Numbered from the stretch's first letter, positions 46,289 through 55,392 are shown. The stretch is 55,482 nt of DNA from an uncultured Ligilactobacillus sp. (GCA_934215475.1 CAKPZY010000008.1:1-55482), one strand, 5' to 3'. Notes: generated from the letters alone by a model not told the origin. Translations and numbers: made by a program.

Positions 46289-48437
46289 TAACAACGTCAG
46301 TTACTATGACCTCAATAACCAAGTCAATATTCCATTAAATGATAAGATACAACTTGATAAAGATAAAGAAGCTTTAGCAGCATTTTTAAAGGAAAATGTT
46401 TCCCCAAATATGGTCCATTTTTCTTCCTTGCAGGGCCGGTATGATTATCTGGTAAAAAATGATTACCTTGAAGAAGGATTTTTGAGCAAATATGATCTCA
46501 CTTTCATAGAAAAATTGTATCAGCAGCTAGAGAGCGCACATTTCCAATTCAAAACCTTTATGGCTGCTTATAAATTCTATGCGCAGTATGCCTTAAAAAC
46601 CAATGATAACAATTCCTATTTAGAAAGCTACATAGACAGAGTCGCGACAAATGCGCTGTACTTTGCAGATGGAAACCAAGACCTGGCTTTGGCTATCGGT
46701 GATGAGATGATCCACCAGCGCTACCAGCCTGCTACGCCAAGTTTTTTAAATGCAGGGCGTAAGAGGCGTGGTGAACTAGTTTCATGTTTTTTGCTGCAGA
46801 TAACCGATGATATGAACTCGATTGGCCGGGGAATCAACTCTGCTTTGCAACTTTCCCGGATCGGCGGCGGTGTCGGGATCACATTGAGCAATTTGCGTGG
46901 TGCCGGAGCACCGATCAAAGGGATCGAAGGAGCTGCCTCCGGAGTGGTTCCGGTCATGAAACTGCTTGAAGATAGTTTTTCGTATTCAAATCAGCTCGGC
47001 CAACGCCAGGGCGCTGGGGTTGTTTATTTAAACGTTTTTCATCCTGATATTGTCAGCTTTTTATCAACAAAGAAAGAAAATGCCGATGAAAAGATCCGGG
47101 TCAAAACACTTTCTTTAGGAGTTATCGTTCCAGATAAATTTTACGAACTTACTAAAAACAATGAGGATATGTACCTGTTTGACCCATGGGGTGTTGAACG
47201 CGAGTATCATGAGCCCTTTTCTTACGTAGATATCACTGCAGAATACGACAAAATGGTTGCCAACCCAAACATTCCCAAAAAGAAGATCAAAGCGCGGCAA
47301 TTAGAAGAAGAAATCTCAAAACTTCAGCAAGAATCCGGTTATCCCTATGTGCTTAATATCGACACAGCTAATAAGGCTAATCCCATTGACGGCAAAATCA
47401 TCATGAGTAACTTATGTTCTGAGATCATGCAAGTGCAAAGACCATCAATAGTCAATAATAAACAAGGTTATGACAAGTTGGGAACAGATATTAGTTGCAA
47501 TTTGGGTTCAACCAATATTGCCAACCTTATGGAATCGCCTAACTTTGGCAGATCAGTGGCAGCCATGACGCGCGCACTGACATTTGTGACAGATCATTCA
47601 GAGATCGACGTTGTGCCGTCTATTAAACATGGCAATGACTTGGCACACACCATCGGCCTAGGTGCAATGGGCCTGCATGGTTATTTAGCCAAAAACCACA
47701 TTGAATATGGTTCACCAGAAGCAATTGATTTTACTGGCGTTTATTTTATGCTCCTAAACTATTGGACTCTTAAAACGTCAAATAAAATTGCCAAAGAGCG
47801 CCAACGTTCTTTTGCCGGGTTTTCAAAAAGTAAATACGCAGACGGTTCATATTTTGATCAATATTTAGCGAAAGATTATGGACCAAAGACAAAGAAAATA
47901 AAAGGCTTATTTGAAGATATTTTCATTCCTACTCCCGCGGACTGGAAAGAATTAAAAAGTTCAGTACAAAAGTACGGACTTTATCACCAGAACCGGCTGG
48001 CGGTAGCTCCGACCGGCTCGATCTCTTATGTTAATGATACGACAGCCTCACTACAACCGGTCATCAATCGGATCGAGGAAAGAACAGAACGAAAGATCGG
48101 TAATATCTATTATCCGGCTCCTTATTTGTCCAATGACACGATCAAGTATTATACCTCTGCTTACGATATGGACATGCGAAAGGTGATCGACACTTACGCC
48201 GCTGCCCAAGTGCACGTTGACCAAAGCTTGAGCATGACACTCTTTATGCGTTCTACTCTGACCAAAGGAATGTATGAATGGAAAGATCAAGATTCTGACA
48301 AACTCACTACCCGTGACCTCTCCATCTTACGCAACTATGCCCATGCTAAAGGGATAAAGTCGCTTTATTACATTCGAACTTTTACTGACGATAATGGTGT
48401 TATCGGTGCTAACGAATGTGAAAGCTGCTCGATCTAA
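46266..48437 (+). CDS. nrdE: Class Ib ribonucleotide reductase alpha subunit
   Basis: 723 aa, normal for NrdE. Substrate and active-site motifs: the FLLQITDDMNSIG region, NLCSEIMQ with the catalytic Cys, NLGSTNIANLM, PTGSISYVNDTTASLQP, and the C-terminal redox pair CESC. Starts at TTG 46266, 7 nt after AGGTG, inside nrdI. Reduces ribonucleoside diphosphates. Confidence 0.96.
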   Translation: MSLKTLDNNNVSYYDLNNQVNIPLNDKIQLDKDKEALAAFLKENVSPNMVHFSSLQGRYDYLVKNDYLEEGFLSKYDLTFIEKLYQQLESAHFQFKTFMAAYKFYAQYALKTNDNNSYLESYIDRVATNALYFADGNQDLALAIGDEMIHQRYQPATPSFLNAGRKRRGELVSCFLLQITDDMNSIGRGINSALQLSRIGGGVGITLSNLRGAGAPIKGIEGAASGVVPVMKLLEDSFSYSNQLGQRQGAGVVYLNVFHPDIVSFLSTKKENADEKIRVKTLSLGVIVPDKFYELTKNNEDMYLFDPWGVEREYHEPFSYVDITAEYDKMVANPNIPKKKIKARQLEEEISKLQQESGYPYVLNIDTANKANPIDGKIIMSNLCSEIMQVQRPSIVNNKQGYDKLGTDISCNLGSTNIANLMESPNFGRSVAAMTRALTFVTDHSEIDVVPSIKHGNDLAHTIGLGAMGLHGYLAKNHIEYGSPEAIDFTGVYFMLLNYWTLKTSNKIAKERQRSFAGFSKSKYADGSYFDQYLAKDYGPKTKKIKGLFEDIFIPTPADWKELKSSVQKYGLYHQNRLAVAPTGSISYVNDTTASLQPVINRIEERTERKIGNIYYPAPYLSNDTIKYYTSAYDMDMRKVIDTYAAAQVHVDQSLSMTLFMRSTLTKGMYEWKDQDSDKLTTRDLSILRNYAHAKGIKSLYYIRTFTDDNGVIGANECESCSI

Positions 48438-48504
48438 ATACTTTAAAGCACTATAAAAGTATACTTACCGCAGGTGCAATCGTCATGTTAAGGAGAAAAA
48501 TGCA

Positions 48505-49467
48505 ATGGACAAAAGTAATTATAAAGCAATAAATTGGAATGTTTTGGAAGACCAAATCGATAAGGCCACCTGGGAAAAGCTGACCGAACAGTTTTGGCTG
48601 GACACTCGAATCCCGCTTTCAAATGACCTGAGTGATTGGCGGTCGTTATCGGAAAATGATAAAGACGTTGTCGATAAGGTCTTTGGCGGGTTAACTCTAC
48701 TGGATACTTTGCAATCTCAGGATGGTATGGCCTCTTTAAAAAGAGACATTCGGACTCAACAAGAAGAAGCTGTGCTAAACAATATTGAATTTATGGAATC
48801 CGTTCACGCCAAAAGCTACTCATCGATTTTTTCAACCTTAAATACACCAAATGAGATCGATGATATCTTTGCATGGACTAACCAAAACGAATTCTTACAG
48901 TTTAAAGCACAAAAGATCAATGATATTTATCATAACGGTCAACCGCTGCAAAAAAAGGTGGCTTCTGTTTTCCTTGAAACCTTCTTGTTTTATTCAGGCT
49001 TTTACACTCCGCTTTATTGGTTAGGACACAACAAACTGCCAAACGTGGCAGAGATCATCAAACTGATCTTACGCGACGAATCAGTTCACGGAACATATAT
49101 CGGCTACAAATTTCAGCTAGGGTTCAACGAACTGGACGACAAAAAGCAAGAAGAACTCAGCGGCTGGATGTACGACCTTTTATACACTCTGTACGAAAAT
49201 GAAGAAAAATATACCCACCTTTTGTATGACAAGGTTGGTTGGGCCGAAGATGTTCTGACATTCTTAAGATACAATGCTAACAAAGCATTAATGAACTTAG
49301 GCAGAGACCCGCTATTCCCCGACACAGCTGAAGACGTTAACCCAGTTGTCATGAATGGGATCTCCACTTCTACTGCTAACCACGACTTCTTCTCTCAAGT
49401 TGGCAATGGCTATCTCTTGGGTAACGTTGAGGCGATGAAAGACAGCGACTATGATTTTAAGTTTTAA
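48505..49467 (+). CDS. nrdF: Class Ib ribonucleotide reductase beta subunit
   Basis: 320 aa. Metal/tyrosyl-radical ligands lie in NIEFMESVHAKSYSSIF and LRDESVHGTYIGYKFQ; the N-terminal NWNVLEDQIDKATWEKLTEQFW is typical. Harbours the Mn/Fe radical cofactor. ATG 48505 with AAGGAG upstream, 67 bp after nrdE. Confidence 0.96.
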   Translation: MDKSNYKAINWNVLEDQIDKATWEKLTEQFWLDTRIPLSNDLSDWRSLSENDKDVVDKVFGGLTLLDTLQSQDGMASLKRDIRTQQEEAVLNNIEFMESVHAKSYSSIFSTLNTPNEIDDIFAWTNQNEFLQFKAQKINDIYHNGQPLQKKVASVFLETFLFYSGFYTPLYWLGHNKLPNVAEIIKLILRDESVHGTYIGYKFQLGFNELDDKKQEELSGWMYDLLYTLYENEEKYTHLLYDKVGWAEDVLTFLRYNANKALMNLGRDPLFPDTAEDVNPVVMNGISTSTANHDFFSQVGNGYLLGNVEAMKDSDYDFKF

Positions 49468-49540
49468 CCGCTGTTTGTGGAAAATATTTTGGCAAACTGA
49501 ACATGTTCATGGTATTTTGCTTCAAGTAGCTGAATATTAT

Positions 49541-49627
49541 AAAATCCTGGCAACCGGAAAAGTTACTATAATTATTAGCTGTATCACACTGATAATTATG
49601 GGAACTTAATGGTTGCCAGGATTTTTT
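49541..49627. terminator. Bidirectional terminator between nrdF and nagR
   Basis: AATCCTGGCAACC (49543-49555) pairs with GGTTGCCAGGATT (49611-49623) over a loop that has its own A/T-rich hairpin (TAATTATTAG...). TTTTTT follows on the plus strand; the minus strand has ATTTTAT. Confidence 0.75.
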
Positions 49628-49653
49628 AGGTGGTCATTCACATCAGTAAATCT

Positions 49654-50355
49654 TTATTTTGCTAAATAAAATTCAAAGCGTTCGCCGACATATTGTGTCC
49701 GAACATATTCAAATGGCCGACCGTCGCTCAAACTTGTTGTTTGCCGGAGACGTAAGATGGCGGCTCCTCTTTTAACGGCAAGATAGTCTGCGATCCTTTC
49801 TGGAGCTAACGTTGCAGACACTGTTTGTTCAGCATGACCTATCGTTAGACCATGCTGCTCTAAGGTCCTATATAAGGAGGTACTGACCTGAGACTTTTGA
49901 TAGTCTTTAACTAGTTCATAGGGCAGAGTTGCGACTTCAAAACAAATCGGCAAGTCATCAGCATACCGTATCCGTTCCATGCGCAATACTCTGTGGCCTT
50001 GGGCTAGATCCAGCCGCTCACTTTCAGAGATAGACGGAGTCGTAACCATATAAGAAATGGTTTTGCTTGAAGCTTTTTTCCCCTGAGATTCGATGATTTC
50101 AGTAAAACTAGTCACACCTGAAGACATCTTTTCCTGCACTTTTTGGCGGGCAACAAACGTCCCCGAGCCTACGTGCCGCTCTAAGATACCTTCATCAACT
50201 AACGTCTGGATAGCCTGACGCAAAGTCATCCGACTCACACCAAATTGAACGGCCAATTCCCTTTCAGCAGGGATCCGATCTCCTATTTTCCATCTCCCTG
50301 CTTGAATTGTCTGCTTGATCTTATTGTGGATCTGTATATAAATTGGCGAGCTCAA
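49654..50355 (-). CDS. nagR: GntR-family regulator, HutC/NagR subfamily
   Basis: 233 aa. N-terminal winged helix (PAERELAVQFGVSRMTLRQA; about 1-75) and C-terminal UTRA ligand domain (about 90-230). Placement directly after nagA and a matching palindrome in the nagA promoter suggest it is the N-acetylglucosamine regulator (NagR/YvoA type), responding to an amino-sugar phosphate. Start TTG 50355 (MSSPIYIQIH), 7 nt after AGGGG. Name by context. Confidence 0.82.
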   Translation of the reverse strand: MSSPIYIQIHNKIKQTIQAGRWKIGDRIPAERELAVQFGVSRMTLRQAIQTLVDEGILERHVGSGTFVARQKVQEKMSSGVTSFTEIIESQGKKASSKTISYMVTTPSISESERLDLAQGHRVLRMERIRYADDLPICFEVATLPYELVKDYQKSQVSTSLYRTLEQHGLTIGHAEQTVSATLAPERIADYLAVKRGAAILRLRQTTSLSDGRPFEYVRTQYVGERFEFYLAK

Positions 50356-50458
50356 TTGGCAACCCCTGCTTTCTTGTCGACTTGTTAATTACTTTTTGAA
50401 AAATATGTTTTTGCAGCTTACTTTCACAAATTACTTATTTAGCACTTAACCGATAATA

Positions 50459-51595
50459 TTATTTTTTAAAGAGACGGCCAAAACTATAAGTTCGCTCTAA
50501 GCGCATAGCGGAGTCAAAAACGTTTAGATCAGCATCTTTGCCCACTTGAAGTCCACCTTTAGATTCCAGCCCAAATTCCCGTGCTTGGTTGACCGAAGAC
50601 ATCTTGACTGCTTCTGGAATACCACAACCTGTAAACTTCATAATGTTAATAAATGCATCCTGATATTGCAAAACTGAGCCAGCTAGATTTCCTGCTTCTA
50701 AGCGAGCTTGTTTATCCTTAACGATCACTTTTTGCCCACCCAATTCGGAAACACCTTCAGGCATACCCTTAGCCCGCATGGAATCCGTGACTAATTCCAT
50801 TTTATCGGGGCCCTTAATTTCATAGGCCAACCTGATCATATCTGGAACAACATGAAAACCATCGGCAATCATTTCACAATAAATATTATCTTCCAATAAG
50901 GCATGTCCGGTAACTCCGGGTTCTCGGTGCTTAAACTCACGCTGTGCATTATATAAGTGAGTCACATGAGTAGCTTTGGAACGCTTCATTTGTTCTCTAG
51001 TAGCGTTACTGTGTCCAGCAGAAGGAACAATGCCATGGGACAAGCAATAATTTTCAAATACTTCAGTGCCCTCGTGTTCGGGTGCGTAAGTGATCATCCT
51101 GATATGCCCGCCTGCCAGGTCATTCCAGTGGTCCAATAACTCTGGATCGGGGTCTTTGATGTACTTAGCCGGCTGTGCACCCTTAAAATTCTCAGAAATA
51201 AATGGTCCCTCAAGATGGGCACCTAAAATAACTGGGTTGTCTCGCATCGCCTGATTGACAGCAATCATTGCCTGGTCGATATTTTCATTGGACTGGGTCA
51301 TAGTAGTGGCAAAATAACCTGTTATTCCCTCATAAACCATATCATTGACCATTTCACTTAACTGCTTTGGATCACCATCCATTGCATCAAAGCTGTATCC
51401 TCCATGACTATGAACGTCGATAAAACCTGGGACAACTGTCTTTCCCTCTAAATCAATAATCTCACTATCTTCGGAGTGTGCCGAAAACTCACACATTGGA
51501 CCGATGCTTTCTATCTGTTTATCAAAACGCAAGTAACCATCGCTGATTTTTTCTTCACCGGTGTAGATCACTGCATGTTTAAGTACCTTGCTCAT
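50459..51595 (-). CDS. nagA: N-acetylglucosamine-6-phosphate deacetylase
   Basis: 378 aa amidohydrolase: VPGFIDVHSHGGY, the metal-ligand Glu in GAHLEGPFIS, SAGHSNA, TDSMRAKG. Converts GlcNAc-6-P to glucosamine-6-P for cell-wall recycling and amino-sugar use. ATG 51595 with AGGTGG upstream; the reading frame is open for 43 more codons but these cover the operator and are not coding. nagB is not next to it. Confidence 0.94.
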   Translation of the reverse strand: MSKVLKHAVIYTGEEKISDGYLRFDKQIESIGPMCEFSAHSEDSEIIDLEGKTVVPGFIDVHSHGGYSFDAMDGDPKQLSEMVNDMVYEGITGYFATTMTQSNENIDQAMIAVNQAMRDNPVILGAHLEGPFISENFKGAQPAKYIKDPDPELLDHWNDLAGGHIRMITYAPEHEGTEVFENYCLSHGIVPSAGHSNATREQMKRSKATHVTHLYNAQREFKHREPGVTGHALLEDNIYCEMIADGFHVVPDMIRLAYEIKGPDKMELVTDSMRAKGMPEGVSELGGQKVIVKDKQARLEAGNLAGSVLQYQDAFINIMKFTGCGIPEAVKMSSVNQAREFGLESKGGLQVGKDADLNVFDSAMRLERTYSFGRLFKK

Positions 51596-51626
51596 TTCTT
51601 CCACCTCATTTGGATTATGTAACTCT

Positions 51627-51655
51627 ATCATAATCGGTATATACCAAAAATACAA
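51627..51655 (-). promoter_or_regulatory. nagA promoter with palindromic NagR-type operator
   Basis: Minus-strand TTGTAT (51650-51655), exact 17-bp spacer, TATGAT (51627-51632). The spacer holds GGTATATACC (51636-51645; wider TTTGGTATATACCGAT), similar to the DasR/NagR consensus built on TGGT...ACCA half-sites. A bound repressor would occlude both boxes. Confidence 0.72.
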
Positions 51656-51671
51656 GGCTAATAGACCAATT

Positions 51672-52478
51672 TTACTTTTTCTGCTTTCGATCTTTAGCGA
51701 TAGTGGCGTCGATTCCCTTGACAACAGCCTTCATAAACCCTGCTTCTTCCATGGCCAACAGTCCGGCAATAGTTGTACCGCCTGGAGAACAAACATCATC
51801 GACCAGGTCTTGGGGACTCTTTTCACTTTGCAAAACATTTGCCGAACTTCCCAAAACTGCTTGGGCAGCTACCTTGACAGCTTGCTTTTTGGTTAAACCA
51901 TATTTGACTCCTGCCCTGGCCATGGAATCGATATAGAAATAGACGAAAGCCGGTGAACTACCGGCTAAAGCCACAAATGTACTGAAATCTTTTTCTTCCA
52001 GCTCCACTACTGATCCAAGGTCCTCCAACAATTGGTGAGCGGTTTCCAGGTGTTCTTTTGTGAGTACGGTATTTCCTTTAAATGCTGTTATACCGGCCCC
52101 AATGGCCACATTAACATTAGGCATGATCCGTAAGAACTCAACTTGTGTAGAATCAACATAGTTTTCTAAGTCTGTCAGTCCGACCCCGCTTAACAGTGAG
52201 ATGACCACACTCTTTTTTTCTTGCAGAGCACCGCTGATCTCTGCCAGTATCTCCGGAGCACTTCCTGGTTTCACTGCCAAAAATAGATAATCGGCTTGAT
52301 TGGCAACCTCAACATTATTCAAGCACGGTGTCAATCCGTATTTCTTTGCGTATGTTTCATAGTTTGCAGGATGCGCACTATGTACCAAAATATTCTCCGC
52401 TAAAACATTGCCCTTGCGCAACAATCCAGTTATGATTGCTTTGCCCATGTTGCCCACACCGATAAAACCAATTTTCAT
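51672..52478 (-). CDS. proC: Pyrroline-5-carboxylate reductase
   Basis: 268 aa. NADP-binding KIGFIGVGNMGKAI, VAGSSPAFVYFYID-type central region, and the C-terminal DDVCSPGGTTIAGL signature. Last step of proline synthesis. ATG 52478 (MKIGFIGVG) with GGAGG upstream; the ATG further upstream would add 18 residues. Upstream of nagA but separated by the nagA promoter. Confidence 0.94.
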   Translation of the reverse strand: MKIGFIGVGNMGKAIITGLLRKGNVLAENILVHSAHPANYETYAKKYGLTPCLNNVEVANQADYLFLAVKPGSAPEILAEISGALQEKKSVVISLLSGVGLTDLENYVDSTQVEFLRIMPNVNVAIGAGITAFKGNTVLTKEHLETAHQLLEDLGSVVELEEKDFSTFVALAGSSPAFVYFYIDSMARAGVKYGLTKKQAVKVAAQAVLGSSANVLQSEKSPQDLVDDVCSPGGTTIAGLLAMEEAGFMKAVVKGIDATIAKDRKQKK

Positions 52479-52654
52479 TTGCTGATCATCCTCCACAATC
52501 ATAATATGCGTTCTAACACTCTTGTTTGGCACTTAATAACAGGTTAAATTATAGCAAAATTATGTCTTATATGTCGAAAAGAGGCCTAAATAACTTGGCT
52601 GATTTAAACTAATGTGGGGAAAAATAACTAAATAAACAACTTGCAGCGGGTAAA

Positions 52655-52697
52655 TAAAAAGTTCTCAAATCGCTGTACCACAGTGACTCAAGAACTC
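52655..52697 (-). terminator. Terminator of the tRNA-Tyr/Gln operon
   Basis: AGTTCT...AGAACT with partial inner pairs (CTG / CAG), followed by TTTTTATTT on the minus strand, directly after tRNA-Gln. Confidence 0.7.
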
Positions 52698-52710
52698 GCT
52701 ATCTATTGGA

Positions 52711-52782
52711 TTGGGATAGCTGGATTCGAACCAGCGAATCACGGGATCAAAACCCGTTGCCTTACCGCTTGGCTATACCCCA
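52711..52782 (-). tRNA. tRNA-Gln (TTG)
   Basis: Cloverleaf read on the minus strand: 7-bp acceptor TGGGGTA / TATCCCA, anticodon stem ACGGG / CCCGT with loop TTTTGAT (anticodon TTG), T-arm GCTGG TTCGAAT CCAGC. CCA not encoded. Confidence 0.95.
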
Positions 52783-52789
52783 ATAATGG

Positions 52790-52872
52790 TGGAAGGGAGT
52801 GGATTCGAACCACCGAACCCGAAGGAGCGGATTTACAGTCCGCCGCGTTTAGCCAGACTTCGCTACCCTTCC
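52790..52872 (-). tRNA. tRNA-Tyr (GTA)
   Basis: Acceptor GGAAGGG / CCCTTCC, anticodon stem GCGGA / TCCGC with loop CTGTAAA (anticodon GTA), long variable arm typical of class II, T-loop TTCGAAT. The three bases after the discriminator read CCA. First gene of the two-tRNA unit. Confidence 0.95.
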
Positions 52873-52901
52873 ATTGCGCTTGTCGTTTATCCGACTTAAC
52901 T

Positions 52902-52930
52902 ATGATACATTGTTTTACTTAAGTTTGCAA
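52902..52930 (-). promoter_or_regulatory. Promoter of the tRNA-Tyr/Gln operon
   Basis: Minus-strand TTGCAA (52925-52930), 17-bp spacer, TATCAT (52902-52907), 30 bp upstream of tRNA-Tyr. Confidence 0.7.
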
Positions 52931-52972
52931 TGTTTACTTTAAACAAAATAGTCAAAAATTCAAAATTAAGTT

Positions 52973-53022
52973 AAAAAACTTTATACCTTATCACAGCTAT
53001 AAACTGACTCAAGGGTATAAAG
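52973..53022 (-). terminator. Terminator of dtpT
   Basis: CTTTATACCCTT pairs with AAGGTATAAAG (one extra C) and TTTTTT follows on the minus strand, 15 bp after the dtpT stop. Confidence 0.75.
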
Positions 53023-53036
53023 CTCATAATGATTAA

Positions 53037-54503
53037 TTAGTTAATGCCCACCATTAACTTTTGAATTTTTGGAACAAAGAACAATAAAATAACACCGAAT
53101 ATTACCGCCACACCACCGATCAAACCATAGTACATCATTTCGTTGGCTGGAGTGTATAAACGGACGATCTGTGCGTTTATAGCCTGTGCAGCTGCGTCTC
53201 CAAGAAACCACATACTCATCATTTGTGACTGAAAAGCACGCGGTGCTAGTTTAGTGGTAACAGACAAACCGATTGGTGAAATCAGCATTTCCCCGATCTC
53301 TACTAACGCCCAACTGGCGATCAACCACCAAGGACTGACCCTAGCAGCGGTACCATGCAGAAAAATTGGAAGCATCATCCACAAAAAGGAAGCACCGGCA
53401 AAGAATAACCCATAAGAAAATTTTTTACTAGATGAAGGTTGACGCTTACCCATTTTTAACCAAAGAATTGCAAAGAATGGTGTATATAACATAATAAACA
53501 ACGGATTTGCACTTTGGAACCAAGATGCTGGAAAGTTAAATCCGAGCACCGATAATTTAGTTTGTTCCTCTGCAAATAAGGCCAAAACAACTGAGCCTTG
53601 TTCTTCAATCGACCAGAACAATATGGAAGCAATAAAGAGGGGAACATAAGCCCAAACACGTGAGCGCTCTACTTTGTTGACCTTCTTACTCCCCAACATT
53701 AAAATAAAATAATAAACCGGAATGACAACGGCCAAGATACTAAGTAAATTAATGACATTGTTAATATTAAATAGTTTAAATAAAGCCATGATCACGAGCA
53801 CTAAAGCGATAATGATCACGCCGACTGAAGTTTTCTTTGCCAAAGACTTAGTGTCCTTAGGCTGGATCGGATCAGAAGCATATAAACTATCTTTAGACAG
53901 GTATTTCTTACCGTCTAACACATATTGCACTAGCCCAAAGAACATCCCAATTGCGGCTAGGGAGAATCCTAAATGAAAGTTTACATTTTGCCCTAACCAA
54001 CCAACTGTCACAGGAGCTAAAAAAGCGCCCATATTGATCCCGAATACGAAGATATTAAAACCTGAATCACGACGCGGGTCATCTTTAGTATACAAACCTC
54101 CGACCATTTCTGAAACATTAGGTTTTAATAAGCCGGTCCCAATCACGATCAAAGCAATTGAGATAAACAACGCCGGTTTTCCGAAAGGTGTTGCTAACGC
54201 AATATGTCCAAACATGATCAAGACGCCGCCGATAAACACTGTCCGCCGCGGACCCCACAAGCGATCACTAATAAAACCGCCAATCACGCTTGACAGGTAA
54301 ACCAGCGAACCGTAAATGGACATGATCGAAGCAGCGGTCGGTTTGTCGATCGCCAATCCTCCTTGGCTGACCGCAAAATACATATAATACAGCAGAATAG
54401 CCCGCATGCCGTAGTAACTGAATCTTTCCCACATTTCAGTAAAGAACAGAGTAGATAACCCACGTGGGTGTCCAAGAAATGATGGTTCTTCACTACCACT
54501 CAT
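53037..54503 (-). CDS. dtpT: Proton-dependent di/tripeptide transporter (POT family)
   Basis: 488 aa with about 13-14 hydrophobic segments. The E1XXE2R-type motif appears as TEMWERFSYYGMRA near the N-terminus, and the FNIFVFGINMGAF signature of the PTR family is present. Imports di- and tripeptides with protons, the main nitrogen route of many lactic acid bacteria. ATG 54503 (MSGSEEPSFLGH) with GGAGG upstream. Own promoter and terminator. Confidence 0.94.
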   Translation of the reverse strand: MSGSEEPSFLGHPRGLSTLFFTEMWERFSYYGMRAILLYYMYFAVSQGGLAIDKPTAASIMSIYGSLVYLSSVIGGFISDRLWGPRRTVFIGGVLIMFGHIALATPFGKPALFISIALIVIGTGLLKPNVSEMVGGLYTKDDPRRDSGFNIFVFGINMGAFLAPVTVGWLGQNVNFHLGFSLAAIGMFFGLVQYVLDGKKYLSKDSLYASDPIQPKDTKSLAKKTSVGVIIIALVLVIMALFKLFNINNVINLLSILAVVIPVYYFILMLGSKKVNKVERSRVWAYVPLFIASILFWSIEEQGSVVLALFAEEQTKLSVLGFNFPASWFQSANPLFIMLYTPFFAILWLKMGKRQPSSSKKFSYGLFFAGASFLWMMLPIFLHGTAARVSPWWLIASWALVEIGEMLISPIGLSVTTKLAPRAFQSQMMSMWFLGDAAAQAINAQIVRLYTPANEMMYYGLIGGVAVIFGVILLFFVPKIQKLMVGIN

Positions 54504-54575
54504 AAATATAATTCCTCCAAAATTTTGCCCCAAAAAACGAGCTTATTTATTTCATAAGATTAAACAACATTAACT

Positions 54576-54604
54576 ATTATAAAATTCAGTAATTTATGCG
54601 TCAA
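54576..54604 (-). promoter_or_regulatory. dtpT promoter
   Basis: Minus-strand TTGACG (54599-54604), exact 17-bp spacer, TATAAT (54576-54581): the strongest promoter match in the window, about 70 nt upstream of dtpT. Confidence 0.85.
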
Positions 54605-55055
54605 TAATACTCACTAAACGTTAATATGACTGATAGATTAATATAATAAACATCTCATTTTCTTAGTAAAATATTTTTATAATTTATATCAATATCTAAG
54701 TGAATTAAAACTACAGGGAAAAATTGAGCTTGTTTATCTGCCCTGCTCTCCCGCTATTAGTGGTAAGTATCGCATTGTATCAAGAAAGGTAATACCGTTT
54801 TTAAAGAACACTAAGAGCCTGAAACGTTTCTAAAAATATATTCATTTAAACTAATTGCATCTTTGTCCATTAAAGGGTATTACTTAGACTAATTGTTAAT
54901 AATGCGGAAAATCAGAAAAAAATGGCTCAAAGAAGATTTGCTAGTAATTAATCAACTCCAATAGATTAAAGAATTAGATTCTCTCTGGAAACGATCAAAT
55001 TTCTTTTTGCATAGCTCCCTTAAAATCGGCATCTTTATTTCAGTTAGAATTGGTA
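54605..55055. other. Gene-free A/T-rich region
   Basis: About 450 bp between the dtpT promoter and the tRNA terminator. The longest reading frame noticed is a 20-codon frame near 54902-54964 without a ribosome binding site. No inverted repeats typical of an IS end were seen. Confidence 0.4.
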
Positions 55056-55085
55056 TAAAAAAACCTTCAATTTTTATATTGAAGG
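55056..55085 (-). terminator. Terminator of the rRNA-tRNA operon
   Basis: CCTTCAAT / ATTGAAGG (55064-55085, 6-nt loop) followed by TTTTTTTATACC on the minus strand, after tRNA-Thr. Confidence 0.85.
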
Positions 55086-55142
55086 CCTTTCTATGTAATT
55101 CTTTTTGATCCACATTAAAAACCTATTTATCCGTACCATTAA

Positions 55143-55215
55143 TGCCGGCTGCAGGATTCGAACCTGTGACCCTCGGTTTACGATACCGATGCTCTACCAA
55201 CTGAGCTAAGCCGGC
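55143..55215 (-). tRNA. tRNA-Thr (CGT)
   Basis: Acceptor GCCGGCT / AGCCGGC, D-arm AGCTCAGTTGGTAGAGC, anticodon stem TCGGT / ACCGA with loop ATCGTAA (anticodon CGT), T-loop TTCGAAT. Last gene of the rRNA operon. Confidence 0.95.
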
Positions 55216-55232
55216 AAAACCAATCTTTTAAC

Positions 55233-55292
55233 TGACCCTTACGGGATTTGAACCCGTGTTGCCGACGTGAAATGACAGTTGACCAGCGGGTC
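55233..55292 (-). pseudogene. Degenerate tRNA-Glu (TTC) lacking the D-arm
   Basis: On the minus strand a 60-nt tRNA-like sequence: acceptor GACCCGC / AAGGGTC (two mismatches next to the stem end), then TGGTCAA, a weak anticodon stem CTGTC / GTCGG around loop ATTTCAC (anticodon TTC), and a perfect T-arm ACGGG TTCAAAT CCCGT. Compared with a typical bacterial tRNA-Glu, about 12 nt covering the D-loop and its 3' stem are missing. Other functional tRNA-Glu copies must exist elsewhere. Probably a dead copy within the rRNA operon; see findings. Confidence 0.75.
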
Positions 55293-55319
55293 ACAAAAGC
55301 GCAATAACGCTATTAAAAA

Positions 55320-55392
55320 CTCCGGCAGGCGGACTCGAACCGTCGACACCCTGATTAACAGTCAGATGCTCTACCAACTGAGCTATGCCGGA
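55320..55392 (-). tRNA. tRNA-Asn (GTT)
   Basis: Acceptor TCCGGCA / TGCCGGA with discriminator G, anticodon stem TCTGA / TCAGG with loop CTGTTAA (anticodon GTT), T-loop TTCGAGT. Directly after 5S rRNA. Confidence 0.95.

Noticed and set aside
52641..52922. Plus-strand open frame of 93 codons
   Set aside because: It runs antisense through tRNA-Gln and tRNA-Tyr and their flanks; no ribosome binding site.
54902..54964. 20-codon basic peptide frame
   Set aside because: No ribosome binding site or promoter; too short to support.
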